Shown: piece by piece, positions 1 to 8,267 of the stretch
Position numbering within the stretch: the first letter of the stretch is position 1
Layout: every line of letters begins with the position of its first letter
NCBI GenBank assembly: GCA_016192105.1
Contig: JACPUV010000022.1
Coordinates: 62,001-126,000 of the forward strand
Reading direction: 5' to 3'
Source: Sphingobacteriales bacterium
GTDB lineage: Bacteria > Bacteroidota > Bacteroidia > Chitinophagales > Chitinophagaceae
DNA length: 64,000 bases
Notes under the pieces: model-generated
Told to the model about the DNA's origin: nothing
The model's input: the letters and a program-made list of their open reading frames with translations, nothing else
The model's database searches: none
Translations under genes and position numbers: made by a program

Positions 1-124
1 CCTGGTAGATCTGGGACAGCGTAACCTCTCCTATTTTTTTGTTTCCATGCGTCTTCAGTAAGTCCTTGATCTCGGCGGCTACACTGTCAGCTTTAGCCCT
101 GAACCTGTCTTTGATGATACCCAT
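1..124 (-). CDS. gltA: Citrate synthase, N-terminal fragment
   Basis: Only the first 41 codons lie in the window; the gene runs off the left edge. The protein begins MGIIKDRF and continues through KTHGNKKIGEVTL, which matches the start of the eukaryote-like (type I) citrate synthase of Chitinophagaceae and other Bacteroidota. This enzyme condenses acetyl-CoA and oxaloacetate at the entry of the TCA cycle. The ATG at 124-122 starts this conserved stretch, and a promoter-like -33/-7 pair sits about 45 bases upstream. No catalytic residue lies in the fragment, so the call rests on the N-terminal resemblance alone. Confidence 0.75.
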   Translation of the reverse strand, partial: MGIIKDRFRAKADSVAAEIKDLLKTHGNKKIGEVTLSQIYQ

Positions 125-168
125 ACGACCTTATTTTTCGGGGATTTTTGGTAAACAATTTGAAGGCA

Positions 169-200
169 TAAAAGTACTGATTGCCCCGGGCTGTAGCAAA
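169..200 (-). promoter_or_regulatory. Predicted promoter of the citrate synthase gene
   Basis: On the minus strand, TTTG (200-197) is followed after 20 bases by TACTTTTA (176-169). This fits the Bacteroidota housekeeping pattern TTTG-N19/21-TAnnTTTG with one mismatch at the last base. It lies between the heptad repeat arrays and the gene, so the arrays would not be in the citrate synthase transcript. Confidence 0.5.
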
Positions 201-220
201 AATTATTAAGGGGGGTGGAA

Positions 221-532
221 TCAGTTGACAGTTGTCAGTTGACGGTTGTCAGGACATTTACCGGGACTTTATGTGCCAATGGCAGCCTCATAGCTGACAA
301 CTAACAACTGACATCTGACATCTGACAGGGTCTCACCCAAACTTAGTATGCCATGATGGGATCTTTCAGCTCGCCCCCGAAACGTTGGCAAAGGCCGTCC
401 CATAGCTGACAACTGACAACTGTCAACTGACATCTGACAACTGACATCTGCCAACTATCAACTGACAACTGTCAACTGACATCTGTCAACTGACATCTGT
501 CAACTGACATCTGACACCTGACAACTGACACC
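221..532. repeat. Heptad repeat arrays between lptF/G and citrate synthase
   Basis: Three blocks of 7-base words. Positions 221-253 carry GTTGTCA-type words; 294-328 and 404-532 carry the reverse complement TGACAAC or TGACATC. The last block holds about 18 consecutive heptads in perfect 7-base phase and ends exactly at the stop codon of the lptF/G-family gene. The opposite orientation of the first block allows long imperfect hairpins. The blocks at 294 and 404 are each preceded by a similar stretch ending CATAGCTGACAACT, so the unit was duplicated. The rest of the 125-532 gap holds only the citrate synthase promoter; no gene is seen. Confidence 0.9.
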
Positions 533-1630
533 TTATTTAGGCGTCCTCCGGTACAACCAGAGCGCTACGAACACAAACACGATATTTGGCAGCCAGGCGG
601 CCAGAAAGGGGGGCAGGTTACCCTTGGTGGCAAAAACGGTGGAGAATCGGTCGGAAATAATAAAGATGGCCGCAATGATGATGCCGACAGCAAGGTGCAT
701 CCCGCTGCCCCCGCGGTTTTTTCGGCTGGCGATTACCACCCCGATCATTGTCAGTAAAAGCACGGTGGCCGAAACAGCGGTACGCCGGTATTGCTCCACT
801 TTGAGGGTGTTCAGTCCTTCGGTACCCCGGAGTTCTTCCCGCTTGATATAGTAGGCCAGCTGGGGCGAGGTCAGTTTGTCCTTCAGGTAATCATCCTTTC
901 GCAGTTCTTCGGGGTCCAGGCGCAGGTTGATGACGAGCGTATCATGGTTCACCATCCGCTCTCCCACACTGTCAATAAAACGTTCGGAAGCCCGGTACAA
1001 TTTCCATTTTTTGCTGGTCGTGTCCCAGCTGATAGATTCGGACCGCAGGTTATACACCACTTTATTGCCCCTGATCCGCTCCAGGAAAAAGCCCCGGGCG
1101 AATTTGATACTCGTATCATAGTCGCGGATCCCGACAAAAGTGTTCGTGTCGGTACGCAGGTAAAAACAGCGGGCACAACTGCCATAGGTCCGGTTCTTGG
1201 ACGGATCCTTGCTGTCGATATACTTCGATTGAAAATCCGACTTGATGATATTGGCCTTCGGGATCCAGTAACTGTTCCCCAGCCAGAGGAGAAGAGCGAG
1301 GAAAAGTCCCCCGATAAAAAAAGGGCGGAGGAACCGGTTATAACTGGTGCCACTGGCCAGGATGGCGATGATCTCTGAACGGGTGGCCATCCGGCTGGTG
1401 AAAAAGATCACGGCAATAAACACAAACAAAGGGAAGAGCAGGCTCCATATCCAGGGCACAAAACCGATATAGTATTTACTGATGATTTCCTTCGTGGTAA
1501 AACCGGCCGTTACAAAATCGTCCGCCTTTTCGCTGCTGTCCACTGCCACGGCGATCGCCGTGAACAACAGCATACAAAAAATAAACGTGACCAGGAATTT
1601 CTTCAGTATGTACCAGTCGAGTTTGTGCAT
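533..1630 (-). CDS. LptF/LptG family permease (YjgP/YjgQ)
   Basis: A 365-residue inner-membrane protein of the YjgP/YjgQ family, the transmembrane part of the Lpt machine that extracts lipopolysaccharide from the inner membrane and passes it to the periplasmic bridge, powered by LptB. Hydrophobic segments lie near residues 10-30, 55-80 and 100-120, with three more in about 285-360, around a large periplasmic domain: the usual family layout. The gene follows tgt on the same strand with a 51-base gap, a pairing common in Bacteroidota. The sequence does not say whether this is the LptF or the LptG paralogue. A TATTTTCG box ends 7 bases before the ATG, so it may also have its own, nearly leaderless transcript. 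A heptad array abuts its stop codon. Confidence 0.88.
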   Translation of the reverse strand: MHKLDWYILKKFLVTFIFCMLLFTAIAVAVDSSEKADDFVTAGFTTKEIISKYYIGFVPWIWSLLFPLFVFIAVIFFTSRMATRSEIIAILASGTSYNRFLRPFFIGGLFLALLLWLGNSYWIPKANIIKSDFQSKYIDSKDPSKNRTYGSCARCFYLRTDTNTFVGIRDYDTSIKFARGFFLERIRGNKVVYNLRSESISWDTTSKKWKLYRASERFIDSVGERMVNHDTLVINLRLDPEELRKDDYLKDKLTSPQLAYYIKREELRGTEGLNTLKVEQYRRTAVSATVLLLTMIGVVIASRKNRGGSGMHLAVGIIIAAIFIISDRFSTVFATKGNLPPFLAAWLPNIVFVFVALWLYRRTPK

Positions 1631-1637
1631 GGATGCG

Positions 1638-1645
1638 CGAAAATA
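1638..1645 (-). promoter_or_regulatory. -7 box in front of the lptF/G-family gene
   Basis: TATTTTCG on the minus strand matches TAnnTTCG and ends 7 bases before the ATG at 1630. No clear TTTG box was found at the matching -33 distance, so confidence is moderate. If used, the transcript would have almost no leader. Confidence 0.4.
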
Positions 1646-1681
1646 ACCATTTAACTGTTGCCGCTTTGTGAAAGCCGTATC

Positions 1682-2821
1682 TTATAACTTTTGCTTTAAA
1701 CGGGGGATCATTTCCTCCTTCCAGCTGGCAAAATCACCGGCCTGGATATGTTTACGGGCCTCCCCGACCAGCCAGAGATAAAAAGCGAGGTTGTGTACAC
1801 TGGCAATGGTAAGACCGAGTATCTCCTTGGCCTTCATCAGGTGCCGCAAATAGGCTTTTGAATAATAAGCACTCATTGCACAACCAATCCCTTCATCGAT
1901 GGGCGAAAAATCAAATTCCCATTTCTTATTATCAATGTTGATCACCCCTTCGGAGGTAAAGAGCATCGCATTCCGGCCATTGCGGGTGGGCATCACACAG
2001 TCGAACATATCCACGCCCATACTGATACACTCGAGGATATTCCAGGGGGTACCTACGCCCATCAGGTAACGGGGCTTCTCTTGTGGCAGGTGATCACAGC
2101 ACCAGTCACAGATCTCATACATCACCGGTTCCGGTTCGCCCACACTGAGTCCGCCAATGGCATTCCCGGTGGCATCTTTGGATGCAATGTATTCGCAGGA
2201 TTGTTTGCGCAGGTCTTTGAAAGTACCGCCCTGTACAATGGGAAACAGGTTCTGCGTGTACCCATATTTGGGTTCGGTGGCATTGAAACGCTCAAAGCAA
2301 CGGTCGAGCCAGCGGTGGGTCAGTTCCATTGATTTCTTCGCGTAATTGAATTCACTGCCACCGGGCGGACATTCATCAAAAGCCATGATGATATCGCCGC
2401 CGATACTGCGCTGGATATCCATCACATTTTCGGGGGCAAATAAATGTTTACTCCCATCGATATGCGATTGAAAGGTAACGCCTTCTTCTTTGATCTTCCG
2501 GGTTCCGGCCAGACTGAATACCTGGTAGCCCCCGCTATCTGTAAGAATGGGACGGTCCCATCCATTGAAGCGGTGGAGTCCACCGGCTTTTTCCAGCACT
2601 TCAAGTCCGGGCCGGAGATATAAATGATAGGTATTACCCAGAATGATCTGTGCTTTTACTTCATCCTTTAGTTGCTGCTGGGTCACGGCTTTAACACTGC
2701 CCACGGTACCTACAGGCATAAAAATGGGGGTCAGGATCTCCCCGTGATCCGTTGTGATCCGGCCGGCCCGGGCCTTGCTCCCGGTATCGGTATGCTGTAA
2801 CTCAAATGTCAATCCTGCCAT
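1682..2821 (-). CDS. tgt: tRNA-guanine (queuine) transglycosylase
   Basis: A 379-residue enzyme that swaps guanine-34 of tRNAs with GUN anticodons for preQ1 on the way to queuosine. Visible motifs are FMPVGT (34-39), GNTYHLYLRPG (about 62-72), LTDSGG with Asp95, DIIMAFDECPPGG, and MFDCVMPTRNGRN with the nucleophile Asp region. The start is the ATG before AGLTFEL at 2821, where the family similarity begins; an upstream in-frame ATG only adds 12 unrelated residues. Unusually, the zinc site is degraded: by position, the three E. coli cysteines (302, 304, 307) correspond to Ile312, Cys314 and Ser317, while the histidine ligand is kept as His343 in SVHNL. The rest is intact. The gene leads an operon with the LptF/LptG-family permease. 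Confidence 0.95.
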   Translation of the reverse strand: MAGLTFELQHTDTGSKARAGRITTDHGEILTPIFMPVGTVGSVKAVTQQQLKDEVKAQIILGNTYHLYLRPGLEVLEKAGGLHRFNGWDRPILTDSGGYQVFSLAGTRKIKEEGVTFQSHIDGSKHLFAPENVMDIQRSIGGDIIMAFDECPPGGSEFNYAKKSMELTHRWLDRCFERFNATEPKYGYTQNLFPIVQGGTFKDLRKQSCEYIASKDATGNAIGGLSVGEPEPVMYEICDWCCDHLPQEKPRYLMGVGTPWNILECISMGVDMFDCVMPTRNGRNAMLFTSEGVINIDNKKWEFDFSPIDEGIGCAMSAYYSKAYLRHLMKAKEILGLTIASVHNLAFYLWLVGEARKHIQAGDFASWKEEMIPRLKQKL

Positions 2822-2897
2822 ATGGGGCGCAAGATAAAACGAAACTGTTTTCCACAACCTGTGAAATATATACCGGGTATTAAAAAGCGCGGGGTGT

Positions 2898-2905
2898 TAC
2901 CTTCG
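2898..2905 (+). promoter_or_regulatory. -7 box of the glycosyltransferase-rsmG pair
   Basis: TACCTTCG matches TAnnTTCG and ends 5 bases before the ATG at 2911. No convincing -33 TTTG is present. The position implies a leaderless or nearly leaderless mRNA. Confidence 0.4.
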
Positions 2906-2910
2906 CCGCT

Positions 2911-4032
2911 ATGCCACCAATTGCCTGGGAAGAAATTCTCTTTTATTTCTTTATTGCCCTTACCGTTATCCAGCTGTTTTATTATGGCTGGTTTTTCAGC
3001 CGGGTCGCTATTTTCAAACCAAAAGAAAAGATGCAATCCCGCCAGCACCCGGTATCGGTGATCATCTGCGCCCGCGATGAGGACGAAAACCTGGCCCGTA
3101 ACCTGCCGGGTGTGCTGGTTCAGCAATACAGCAGCAGCAGTGAAGTGGTGGTGGTCAATGATAATTCGCTGGATGATTCCAAGTACATTCTGCAGGAACT
3201 GAAGAAGACCTTTAAATCCCTGAACGTGGTGGAACTGACCCAGGAGGCCAAACTGATCCCGGGAAAGAAATACCCGCTTTCCATCGGGGTCCGTGAAGCA
3301 AAACACGAAGTACTCCTGCTCACCGATGCCGACTGTGTACCCGCCAGTGAACACTGGATCCGGAAAATGCAGGAAGGCTATGATGAGGGGATCGAGATCG
3401 TGCTGGGCTATGGGGCCTATCACCGCCGGAAGGGGCTGCTGAATAAACTGATCCGGTTTGAAACTTTTCATACCGCCCTGCAATACCTCTCCTATGCCCT
3501 GGCCGGTATTCCCTATATGGGTGTAGGCCGTAACCTGTCCTACAAAAAGGATCTGTTCCTGCGCAACAAAGGATTTTCTTCCATCAATCATATACCCGGG
3601 GGGGATGATGACCTGTTCATCAATAAAGTAGCCACGAAGGAAAATACCGCGGTGCTGATTGACCCGGATGCCATTACCCGCTCCATCCCCAGAACCAGCT
3701 GGGCGGGCTGGCTGCGGCAAAAATCCAGGCATTATTCCACGGCCCGGTATTACAAGCCAAAGCATAAGTTCCTGCTGGGACTCTATTTCGCCAGCCAGTT
3801 TCTGTTTTACCCCGTACTGGTAGCGGCCGCCCTGTTTTATGACTGGCGTCTTGTGTTACCCGTTTTCGGGCTGCGCCTCATCCTGCAGGCCTTTGTACTG
3901 TACAAATCCATGAAGAAAATGGGAGAAGAGGATCTATGGCCCTGGTTTGTTTTCCTCGATATGTGGATGTTCTTTTATTACCTCATCTTTGCCCCGGCTT
4001 TGTGGAGAAGACCCCGGAGAAGCTGGAACTGA
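2911..4032 (+). CDS. Membrane-anchored family 2 glycosyltransferase
   Basis: A 373-residue GT2 enzyme with a GT-A fold. A hydrophobic anchor spans about residues 8-30. The nucleotide-sugar fold follows: VSVIICARDE (about 48-57), VVVVNDNSLDD (about 80-90) and a DxD-type metal site in LLLTDADC (about 131-138). A late WLRQKSRHY resembles the QxxRW-like acceptor motif, and two or three membrane helices close the protein (about 285-365). This layout suits transfer of a sugar to a lipid or a growing polysaccharide at the inner face of the membrane; the substrate cannot be read. It is followed after 12 bases by rsmG, probably in one transcript. It is divergent from tgt with an 89-base gap. Confidence 0.8.
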   Translation: MPPIAWEEILFYFFIALTVIQLFYYGWFFSRVAIFKPKEKMQSRQHPVSVIICARDEDENLARNLPGVLVQQYSSSSEVVVVNDNSLDDSKYILQELKKTFKSLNVVELTQEAKLIPGKKYPLSIGVREAKHEVLLLTDADCVPASEHWIRKMQEGYDEGIEIVLGYGAYHRRKGLLNKLIRFETFHTALQYLSYALAGIPYMGVGRNLSYKKDLFLRNKGFSSINHIPGGDDDLFINKVATKENTAVLIDPDAITRSIPRTSWAGWLRQKSRHYSTARYYKPKHKFLLGLYFASQFLFYPVLVAAALFYDWRLVLPVFGLRLILQAFVLYKSMKKMGEEDLWPWFVFLDMWMFFYYLIFAPALWRRPRRSWN

Positions 4033-4044
4033 GCCTGAATCATT

Positions 4045-4686
4045 ATGCAAAACGCAGAGATCCTTTATAAATATTTCAGCGAATTCAGTCCCCGGCAGGT
4101 GGAACAGCTGAATAAACTGGAAGGCCTGTACCGGGAATGGAATGAAAAGATCAATGTGATCTCCCGCAAGGATATAGATCATTTGTATGAAAAACATGTC
4201 CTGCATTCCCTGAGTATTGCCGCCGCTTTTGAATTTGAACCGGGTTCAGAAATTATTGATATCGGCACGGGCGGTGGTTTCCCCGGTATTCCACTGGCCA
4301 TTTTTTTCCCGGATGTGCAGTTCCTGCTGGCCGACAGTATTGCGAAAAAACTGAAAGTGGTGGAAGCCGTGGCCGGGGGAATTGGCCTGACCAATATCCA
4401 AACCCGTCATACCCGTGCGGAGGAAATAAAGGACCGGAAGTTTGATTTTGCTGTTTCCCGGGCGGTAGCGCCACTCCGCGATCTCTGGCAATGGAGCAGG
4501 CCCCTGCTCCGGACAAAGCCCCGGTCAGCCGGATCCGCTCTGCAGCCAGGGCTAATCTGTCTGAAGGGCGGGGATCTTCACCAGGAAATACAGGAAAGCG
4601 GCACCCGTCCCAGGCTGGTGGAAATCACCGAACTATTCCCCGAAGCCTTCTTTAAGGAAAAATACCTGATCTACGTTCCCCGCTAA
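4045..4686 (+). CDS. rsmG: 16S rRNA (guanine-527 N7) methyltransferase
   Basis: A 213-residue RsmG (GidB), the usual family length. It methylates N7 of G527 in 16S rRNA with S-adenosylmethionine. The SAM-binding loop IDIGTGGGFPGIPLA is seen near residues 71-85, LADSIAKKLK follows, and FDFAVSRAVA near 135-145 is characteristic. The N-terminal segment YREWNEKINVISRKD is the standard family start. It sits 12 bases after the glycosyltransferase and probably shares its transcript. Loss of RsmG gives low-level streptomycin resistance in other bacteria, which is family knowledge rather than something seen here. Confidence 0.95.
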   Translation: MQNAEILYKYFSEFSPRQVEQLNKLEGLYREWNEKINVISRKDIDHLYEKHVLHSLSIAAAFEFEPGSEIIDIGTGGGFPGIPLAIFFPDVQFLLADSIAKKLKVVEAVAGGIGLTNIQTRHTRAEEIKDRKFDFAVSRAVAPLRDLWQWSRPLLRTKPRSAGSALQPGLICLKGGDLHQEIQESGTRPRLVEITELFPEAFFKEKYLIYVPR

Positions 4687-4689
4687 AAC

Positions 4690-4704
4690 TACCACTTAGT
4701 GGTA
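4690..4704. promoter_or_regulatory. Palindrome upstream of the response regulator
   Basis: A perfect inverted repeat, TACCACT-T-AGTGGTA, 35 bases before the response regulator start and just after the rsmG stop. It may be an operator. The same ACCAC/GTGGT core recurs in the hairpin downstream of the gene (5431-5450). Confidence 0.45.
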
Positions 4705-4739
4705 TTGTCTGGTAGCTATTAAATGATGACCTTTAATTT

Positions 4740-5387
4740 ATGAGACCCATCACCGTATTTATTGTGGATGATAATAAAGAACTGAGAAACGCGCTGGAAG
4801 AGATCATAACGATGTCGGAAGGCTACCATTGTATCGGTACGGCCGGCTCGGTTGAAGAGGCGGTGGACCGGATCCCGATCTGCCGCCCGGATGTGGTGCT
4901 GATGGATATTAACCTGGGTACGAAAGAGAGCGGAATAGATGCCGTGAAAATCTTAAAACCCCGGATACCTGATACGAATTTTATGATCTGTACGGTTTAT
5001 GAGGAAGACGAAAAAATCTTTGAAGCCCTGAGCGCGGGCGCCAGTGGCTATATCCTGAAAAAAACCTCCCCGGGCCGTATGCTTGAGGCGATCCGCGAAC
5101 TATATGAAGGAGGCGCCCCAATGAGCAGCCAGATCGCCCGGAAAGTGGTGGTCGCCTTTCAGCAGCAACAAAATCATCACCCGGTCACGGAACCCGAAAA
5201 ACTGAACCAGCTTACCGCAAGGGAAATGGAAATACTCGAATTGCTTTCAAAAGGCCTGATGTATAAAGAAATCGCCTCCCAGACCATGCTTAGTCCGGAA
5301 ACCGTGCGTAAACATGTCTATAATATTTACGAAAAATTACACGTAACAAACCGCGTGGCCGCTGTCAATAAATTCTACGGGAGGTAA
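4740..5387 (+). CDS. Orphan NarL/FixJ-type response regulator
   Basis: A 215-residue two-domain regulator. The receiver domain (about 1-125) has the acidic pair Asp10-Asp11, the phospho-acceptor Asp56 in VVLMDINLG, a Thr at the switch position in ICTVYEE and the conserved Lys in ILKKTSPG. A LuxR-type helix-turn-helix follows (about 150-212), with LTAREMEILELLSKG and the recognition-helix stretch TVRKHVYNIYEKL. Phosphorylation by a histidine kinase should drive dimerisation and DNA binding. No kinase gene is in the window, so it is an orphan here. A perfect palindrome lies just upstream and may be its own binding site; this is inference. Confidence 0.9.
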   Translation: MRPITVFIVDDNKELRNALEEIITMSEGYHCIGTAGSVEEAVDRIPICRPDVVLMDINLGTKESGIDAVKILKPRIPDTNFMICTVYEEDEKIFEALSAGASGYILKKTSPGRMLEAIRELYEGGAPMSSQIARKVVVAFQQQQNHHPVTEPEKLNQLTAREMEILELLSKGLMYKEIASQTMLSPETVRKHVYNIYEKLHVTNRVAAVNKFYGR

Positions 5388-5422
5388 TTTTTGCGGGTTT
5401 TTGCGGGTAAATTTTAAAAAAA

Positions 5423-5458
5423 CGGCAAAAAATACCACAAAAGTGGTATTTGCCGGTA
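5423..5458 (-). terminator. Intrinsic terminator between convergent genes
   Basis: The hairpin CGGCAAA(AAA)TACCAC-AAAA-GTGGTATTTGCCG is followed on the minus strand by a T run, so it is best suited to end the peptidase transcript arriving from the right. It also lies 36 bases past the response regulator stop. Its inner stem repeats the core of the palindrome at 4690-4704. Confidence 0.7.
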
Positions 5459-5560
5459 AATTGGCCCGTCCTATTTTTGATCCATCAAAGAGATTAGCGA
5501 AAACCATTAACCTTAATCTTATCCTGTTCATTCGATACCGGGCTTTGATGCAAACCATTA

Positions 5561-5592
5561 TAAGGCCCCTGCTCATCGCGGGGGCTTTATGT
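5561..5592. terminator. Second terminator-like hairpin
   Basis: AAGGCCCC and GGGGGCTT form a stem with one mismatch around an 11-base loop, followed by TTATGTTTG. It lies directly past the stop of the M1-like peptidase (minus) and in the convergent gap after the response regulator. Confidence 0.45.
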
Positions 5593-5617
5593 TTGTAGTG
5601 TCCAGCCTGCGAACTGT

Positions 5618-7459
5618 TTACCACTTCAGTTCCAGCTTATTATTTTTCCGGTCAATATCCGCCATCCGCAGGGAGGGGTCGATCTCCACGACTGAGAAAT
5701 CCGCCAGTTTGCGACTGGTTTCAATCGTATAAGTAGCGCTTGTCCATTTCCAGGGACTGTAGAGTACCCGGCTGATGGAGGAATCTTCAATGGGTTTTGC
5801 CCCATACATCAGGTTCATCGGGATATAATGCAATTCTTTGCTGCCGTCTTTAAAGGTCAGCAGCAGGTCGATTGGCATGGGCATCAGCCCGGCCCGGTTC
5901 AGCCGTACTTTTGTTTTACCCCCTTCTTCCCACAAGCTGTCAATGCTATAATCGATCGTCCGGGTCGAATTCACCCAGTATTCCTTGTACCAGTCCAGTT
6001 TCATATCGCTCACCTTTTCCGCCACCCGGATAAAATCGGTGGCATTGGGGTGCCTGAACTTCCATTGGTTGTAATATTCCAGCAGGATCCTGTCCCGTAC
6101 AGCAGCCCCGGTGATATAACCCAGCTGCTCGACAAATACAGCTCCTTTGGAATAAACAGCCGCGCCATAAGCCGCATTGGTATTGTAGTGGTCCGCATGG
6201 GTGGTCAGGGGTTCTTCCTTCCCGCTTTTGGCCAGGCTGGTATAGCCCCGGTAATTACCCTCAAAAGCAAAGCCGTTATTGTTTTCGAGGAAAGCAGTTA
6301 CCCGGTCTTCGGCATAAGAGGTAAACCCTTCATCCATCCAGCCATACAAGGACTCGTTGGTAGCCAGGATACCATAATACCAGTTGTGCAGCCACTCGTG
6401 CAGCCAGGCGCCGGGCCCGATCAGCAGGGTGGCCATGGGATATTCCATACCGCCATCACCTCCATGTATAAACGAAAATTGCCTGTAGGGGTATGCCCCG
6501 AAATGCTTTTCGATAAAGGGGAGGGCTTTTTGCGCATCATCCAGCACCTTCTCCCATTCCTGCGCAGTGGCGGTGCTGGTTTTATACAAAAGATGAAAGG
6601 TCAGGCTGTCCCTTATTTTTCTTGTTTTATGTATAAATTCCGGATCTGCGGCCCACATGAAATCGTGTACATTGGGCGCCAGGAAACGCCAGGTGAGTTT
6701 ATCCCCGGCCGGCTGGTTTATTTTGGTTCCGGGGGTTTCATACCCATACCCGACCTGGTTCGGATTCTGCAGGTAACCGGTTGCACCCAGGATGTATTTT
6801 TTATCAATCCGGATGCTGACATCGAAATCACCCCAAACACCGTAAAACTCACGGGCGATATAGGGGGTCGGATGCCAGCCTTCATAATCATACTCACATA
6901 TCTTGGGGTACCACTGGCTCATGGAATAGCGTACTTTACTGGCCGGGTTGTCCCTCCCGCTCCTCCGGATCTGCAAGGGCACCTGGGCTTCAAACTCCAG
7001 GTCAAAGACCACTTTGGATCTGGGTAAAACAGGCTTATCCAGCTTTACTTCGAGGATGGTTTCGTCCATAGTAAAGGTTTGCGGGCGGCCGTTCATCTTC
7101 AGGGAAATGATTTTCTGGTACCCTATCTCATCCGGTTTCAGTTTCTGGATCCGGTCTTTTACCCGCTGATCCCAGTCGGGACCCCGGCCCGCCGTAAGGG
7201 TCCCCTGTCTCCGGCTGCGGGTATCCATCATACTGCCCGGCTGGAAAGCATTAAAATAAAGATGATAGAATACCCGGTTCAGCGTATCGGGTGAATTGTT
7301 CCAGTATTCCAGCTTTTGTTTACCGGTAAGCTGGTTGGTCTGCACATTCATGTCAATATTCATGACATATTTCACTTTCTGCTGCCAGCGGTCGGGCTGG
7401 GCATATACTGTGCTATAACAAAAAATACAAATCCCTAAAAGACGAAGGCTCTTTATCAT
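5618..7459 (-). CDS. M1 family metallopeptidase, secreted
   Basis: A 613-residue aminopeptidase-like zinc enzyme. A signal peptide ends near residue 20 (CYSTVYA-Q). The M1 N-terminal beta domain is followed by GGMEYP (336-341, the exopeptidase GxMEN-like motif), the zinc motif HEWLH (354-358), and the third ligand Glu377 in MDEGFTSYAED. These are all the residues expected for catalysis. Bacteroidota have many such periplasmic or surface M1 paralogues of 600-650 residues; substrate unknown. The gene stands alone, convergent with the response regulator and followed by two hairpins. The start is the ATG before IKSLRLLG, which gives a normal signal peptide. Confidence 0.88.
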   Translation of the reverse strand: MIKSLRLLGICIFCYSTVYAQPDRWQQKVKYVMNIDMNVQTNQLTGKQKLEYWNNSPDTLNRVFYHLYFNAFQPGSMMDTRSRRQGTLTAGRGPDWDQRVKDRIQKLKPDEIGYQKIISLKMNGRPQTFTMDETILEVKLDKPVLPRSKVVFDLEFEAQVPLQIRRSGRDNPASKVRYSMSQWYPKICEYDYEGWHPTPYIAREFYGVWGDFDVSIRIDKKYILGATGYLQNPNQVGYGYETPGTKINQPAGDKLTWRFLAPNVHDFMWAADPEFIHKTRKIRDSLTFHLLYKTSTATAQEWEKVLDDAQKALPFIEKHFGAYPYRQFSFIHGGDGGMEYPMATLLIGPGAWLHEWLHNWYYGILATNESLYGWMDEGFTSYAEDRVTAFLENNNGFAFEGNYRGYTSLAKSGKEEPLTTHADHYNTNAAYGAAVYSKGAVFVEQLGYITGAAVRDRILLEYYNQWKFRHPNATDFIRVAEKVSDMKLDWYKEYWVNSTRTIDYSIDSLWEEGGKTKVRLNRAGLMPMPIDLLLTFKDGSKELHYIPMNLMYGAKPIEDSSISRVLYSPWKWTSATYTIETSRKLADFSVVEIDPSLRMADIDRKNNKLELKW

Positions 7460-7535
7460 TGGTTACCATTTCAGATTAGATGCTAAATTTCGGGAAAAGC
7501 GGTCTGTATAAAAAGTGAAAATGATAAAAGGAGTT

Positions 7536-8201
7536 CTATTCCCTGCCCTGCACAACGATGACGATCTCTCCTTTTACGGGCTTCTGACTGAACCAGGCGG
7601 CCACTTCCTTTAAGGTACCCCGTTTGTTTTCCTCAAATAGTTTGGTCAGTTCCCGGCTCACACTGCACAAGCGGTCCTCCCCGAAATAGGTAATAAATTC
7701 TTCCAGCGTCTTTACCAGCCGCAGGGGTGATTCGTAAAAGACCAGGGTCCGTTCTTCTTCCGCCAACTGTTTTAGCAGGGATTGCCGCCCCTTTTTTAGC
7801 GGTAAAAAACCTTCGAAACAAAACCGGTTCGTGGGAATGCCGCTGTTTACCAGCGCGGGAACAAAAGCAGTTGCCCCGGGCAAACATTCCACCCGGATCC
7901 CCGCTTTGACGCATTCCCTCACCAATAAAAAAGCCGGGTCGGAAATACCGGGTGTACCGGCATCGGTTACCACCGCCATTTTCTTTCCTTCCTGCAACTG
8001 GCTGACGAGGTGATGCAGCACTTTGTGTTCATTGTGCTGGTGATAAGGGGACAGCGGTTTATTGATCTGGTAATGATGGAGCAAATGGGAACTGGTGCGG
8101 GTATCTTCCGCCAGGATAAGATCCACCTCTTTCAGGACTTCGAGGGCACGAAGTGTAATGTCCTTGAGATTGCCGATGGGGGTAGGAACGAGATACAACA
8201 T
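7536..8201 (-). CDS. rsmI: 16S rRNA (cytidine-1402 2'-O) methyltransferase
   Basis: A 221-residue RsmI, a tetrapyrrole-methylase-fold enzyme that methylates the ribose of C1402 in the 16S decoding centre. The N-terminus LYLVPTPIGNLKDIT, AEDTRTS, and the SAM-binding VTDAGTPGISDPA are diagnostic. It is shorter than the E. coli protein (286 residues) because the extra C-terminal domain is missing, as in other Bacteroidota members. It lies downstream of purS on the same strand, separated by 66 bases that hold a short heptad repeat. Confidence 0.95.
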   Translation of the reverse strand: MLYLVPTPIGNLKDITLRALEVLKEVDLILAEDTRTSSHLLHHYQINKPLSPYHQHNEHKVLHHLVSQLQEGKKMAVVTDAGTPGISDPAFLLVRECVKAGIRVECLPGATAFVPALVNSGIPTNRFCFEGFLPLKKGRQSLLKQLAEEERTLVFYESPLRLVKTLEEFITYFGEDRLCSVSRELTKLFEENKRGTLKEVAAWFSQKPVKGEIVIVVQGRE

Positions 8202-8204
8202 AGC

Positions 8205-8265
8205 AACGGGTTACGAGTTGCGGGCAGCGAGCTCATTACGCATAGCTCGTCACTCCCGGCACCTG
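8205..8265. repeat. Short heptad repeat after purS
   Basis: Words of the ACGAGTT/GCGGGCA/GCGAGCT type in 7-base phase, followed by a partly inverted stretch around CTCATTACGCATAGCTC. It fills the whole purS-rsmI gap and abuts the purS stop codon. It is degenerate, so membership in the same class as the other arrays is less certain. Confidence 0.55.
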
Positions 8266-8267
8266 CA

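Noticed and set aside
269..454. A 61-residue reading frame in the left intergenic region
   Set aside because: It is made of heptad repeat units (repeated SCQLS-like residues) and has no protein character; the open frame is a by-product of the repeat.
404..532. Possible CRISPR array
   Set aside because: The units are 7 bases with no spacers and no cas genes are nearby; this is a tandem array.
5828..7027. A 399-residue plus-strand frame opposite the M1-like peptidase
   Set aside because: It lies wholly antisense to a gene with clear catalytic motifs and has low-complexity, Phe/Gly/Pro-biased content typical of shadow frames.
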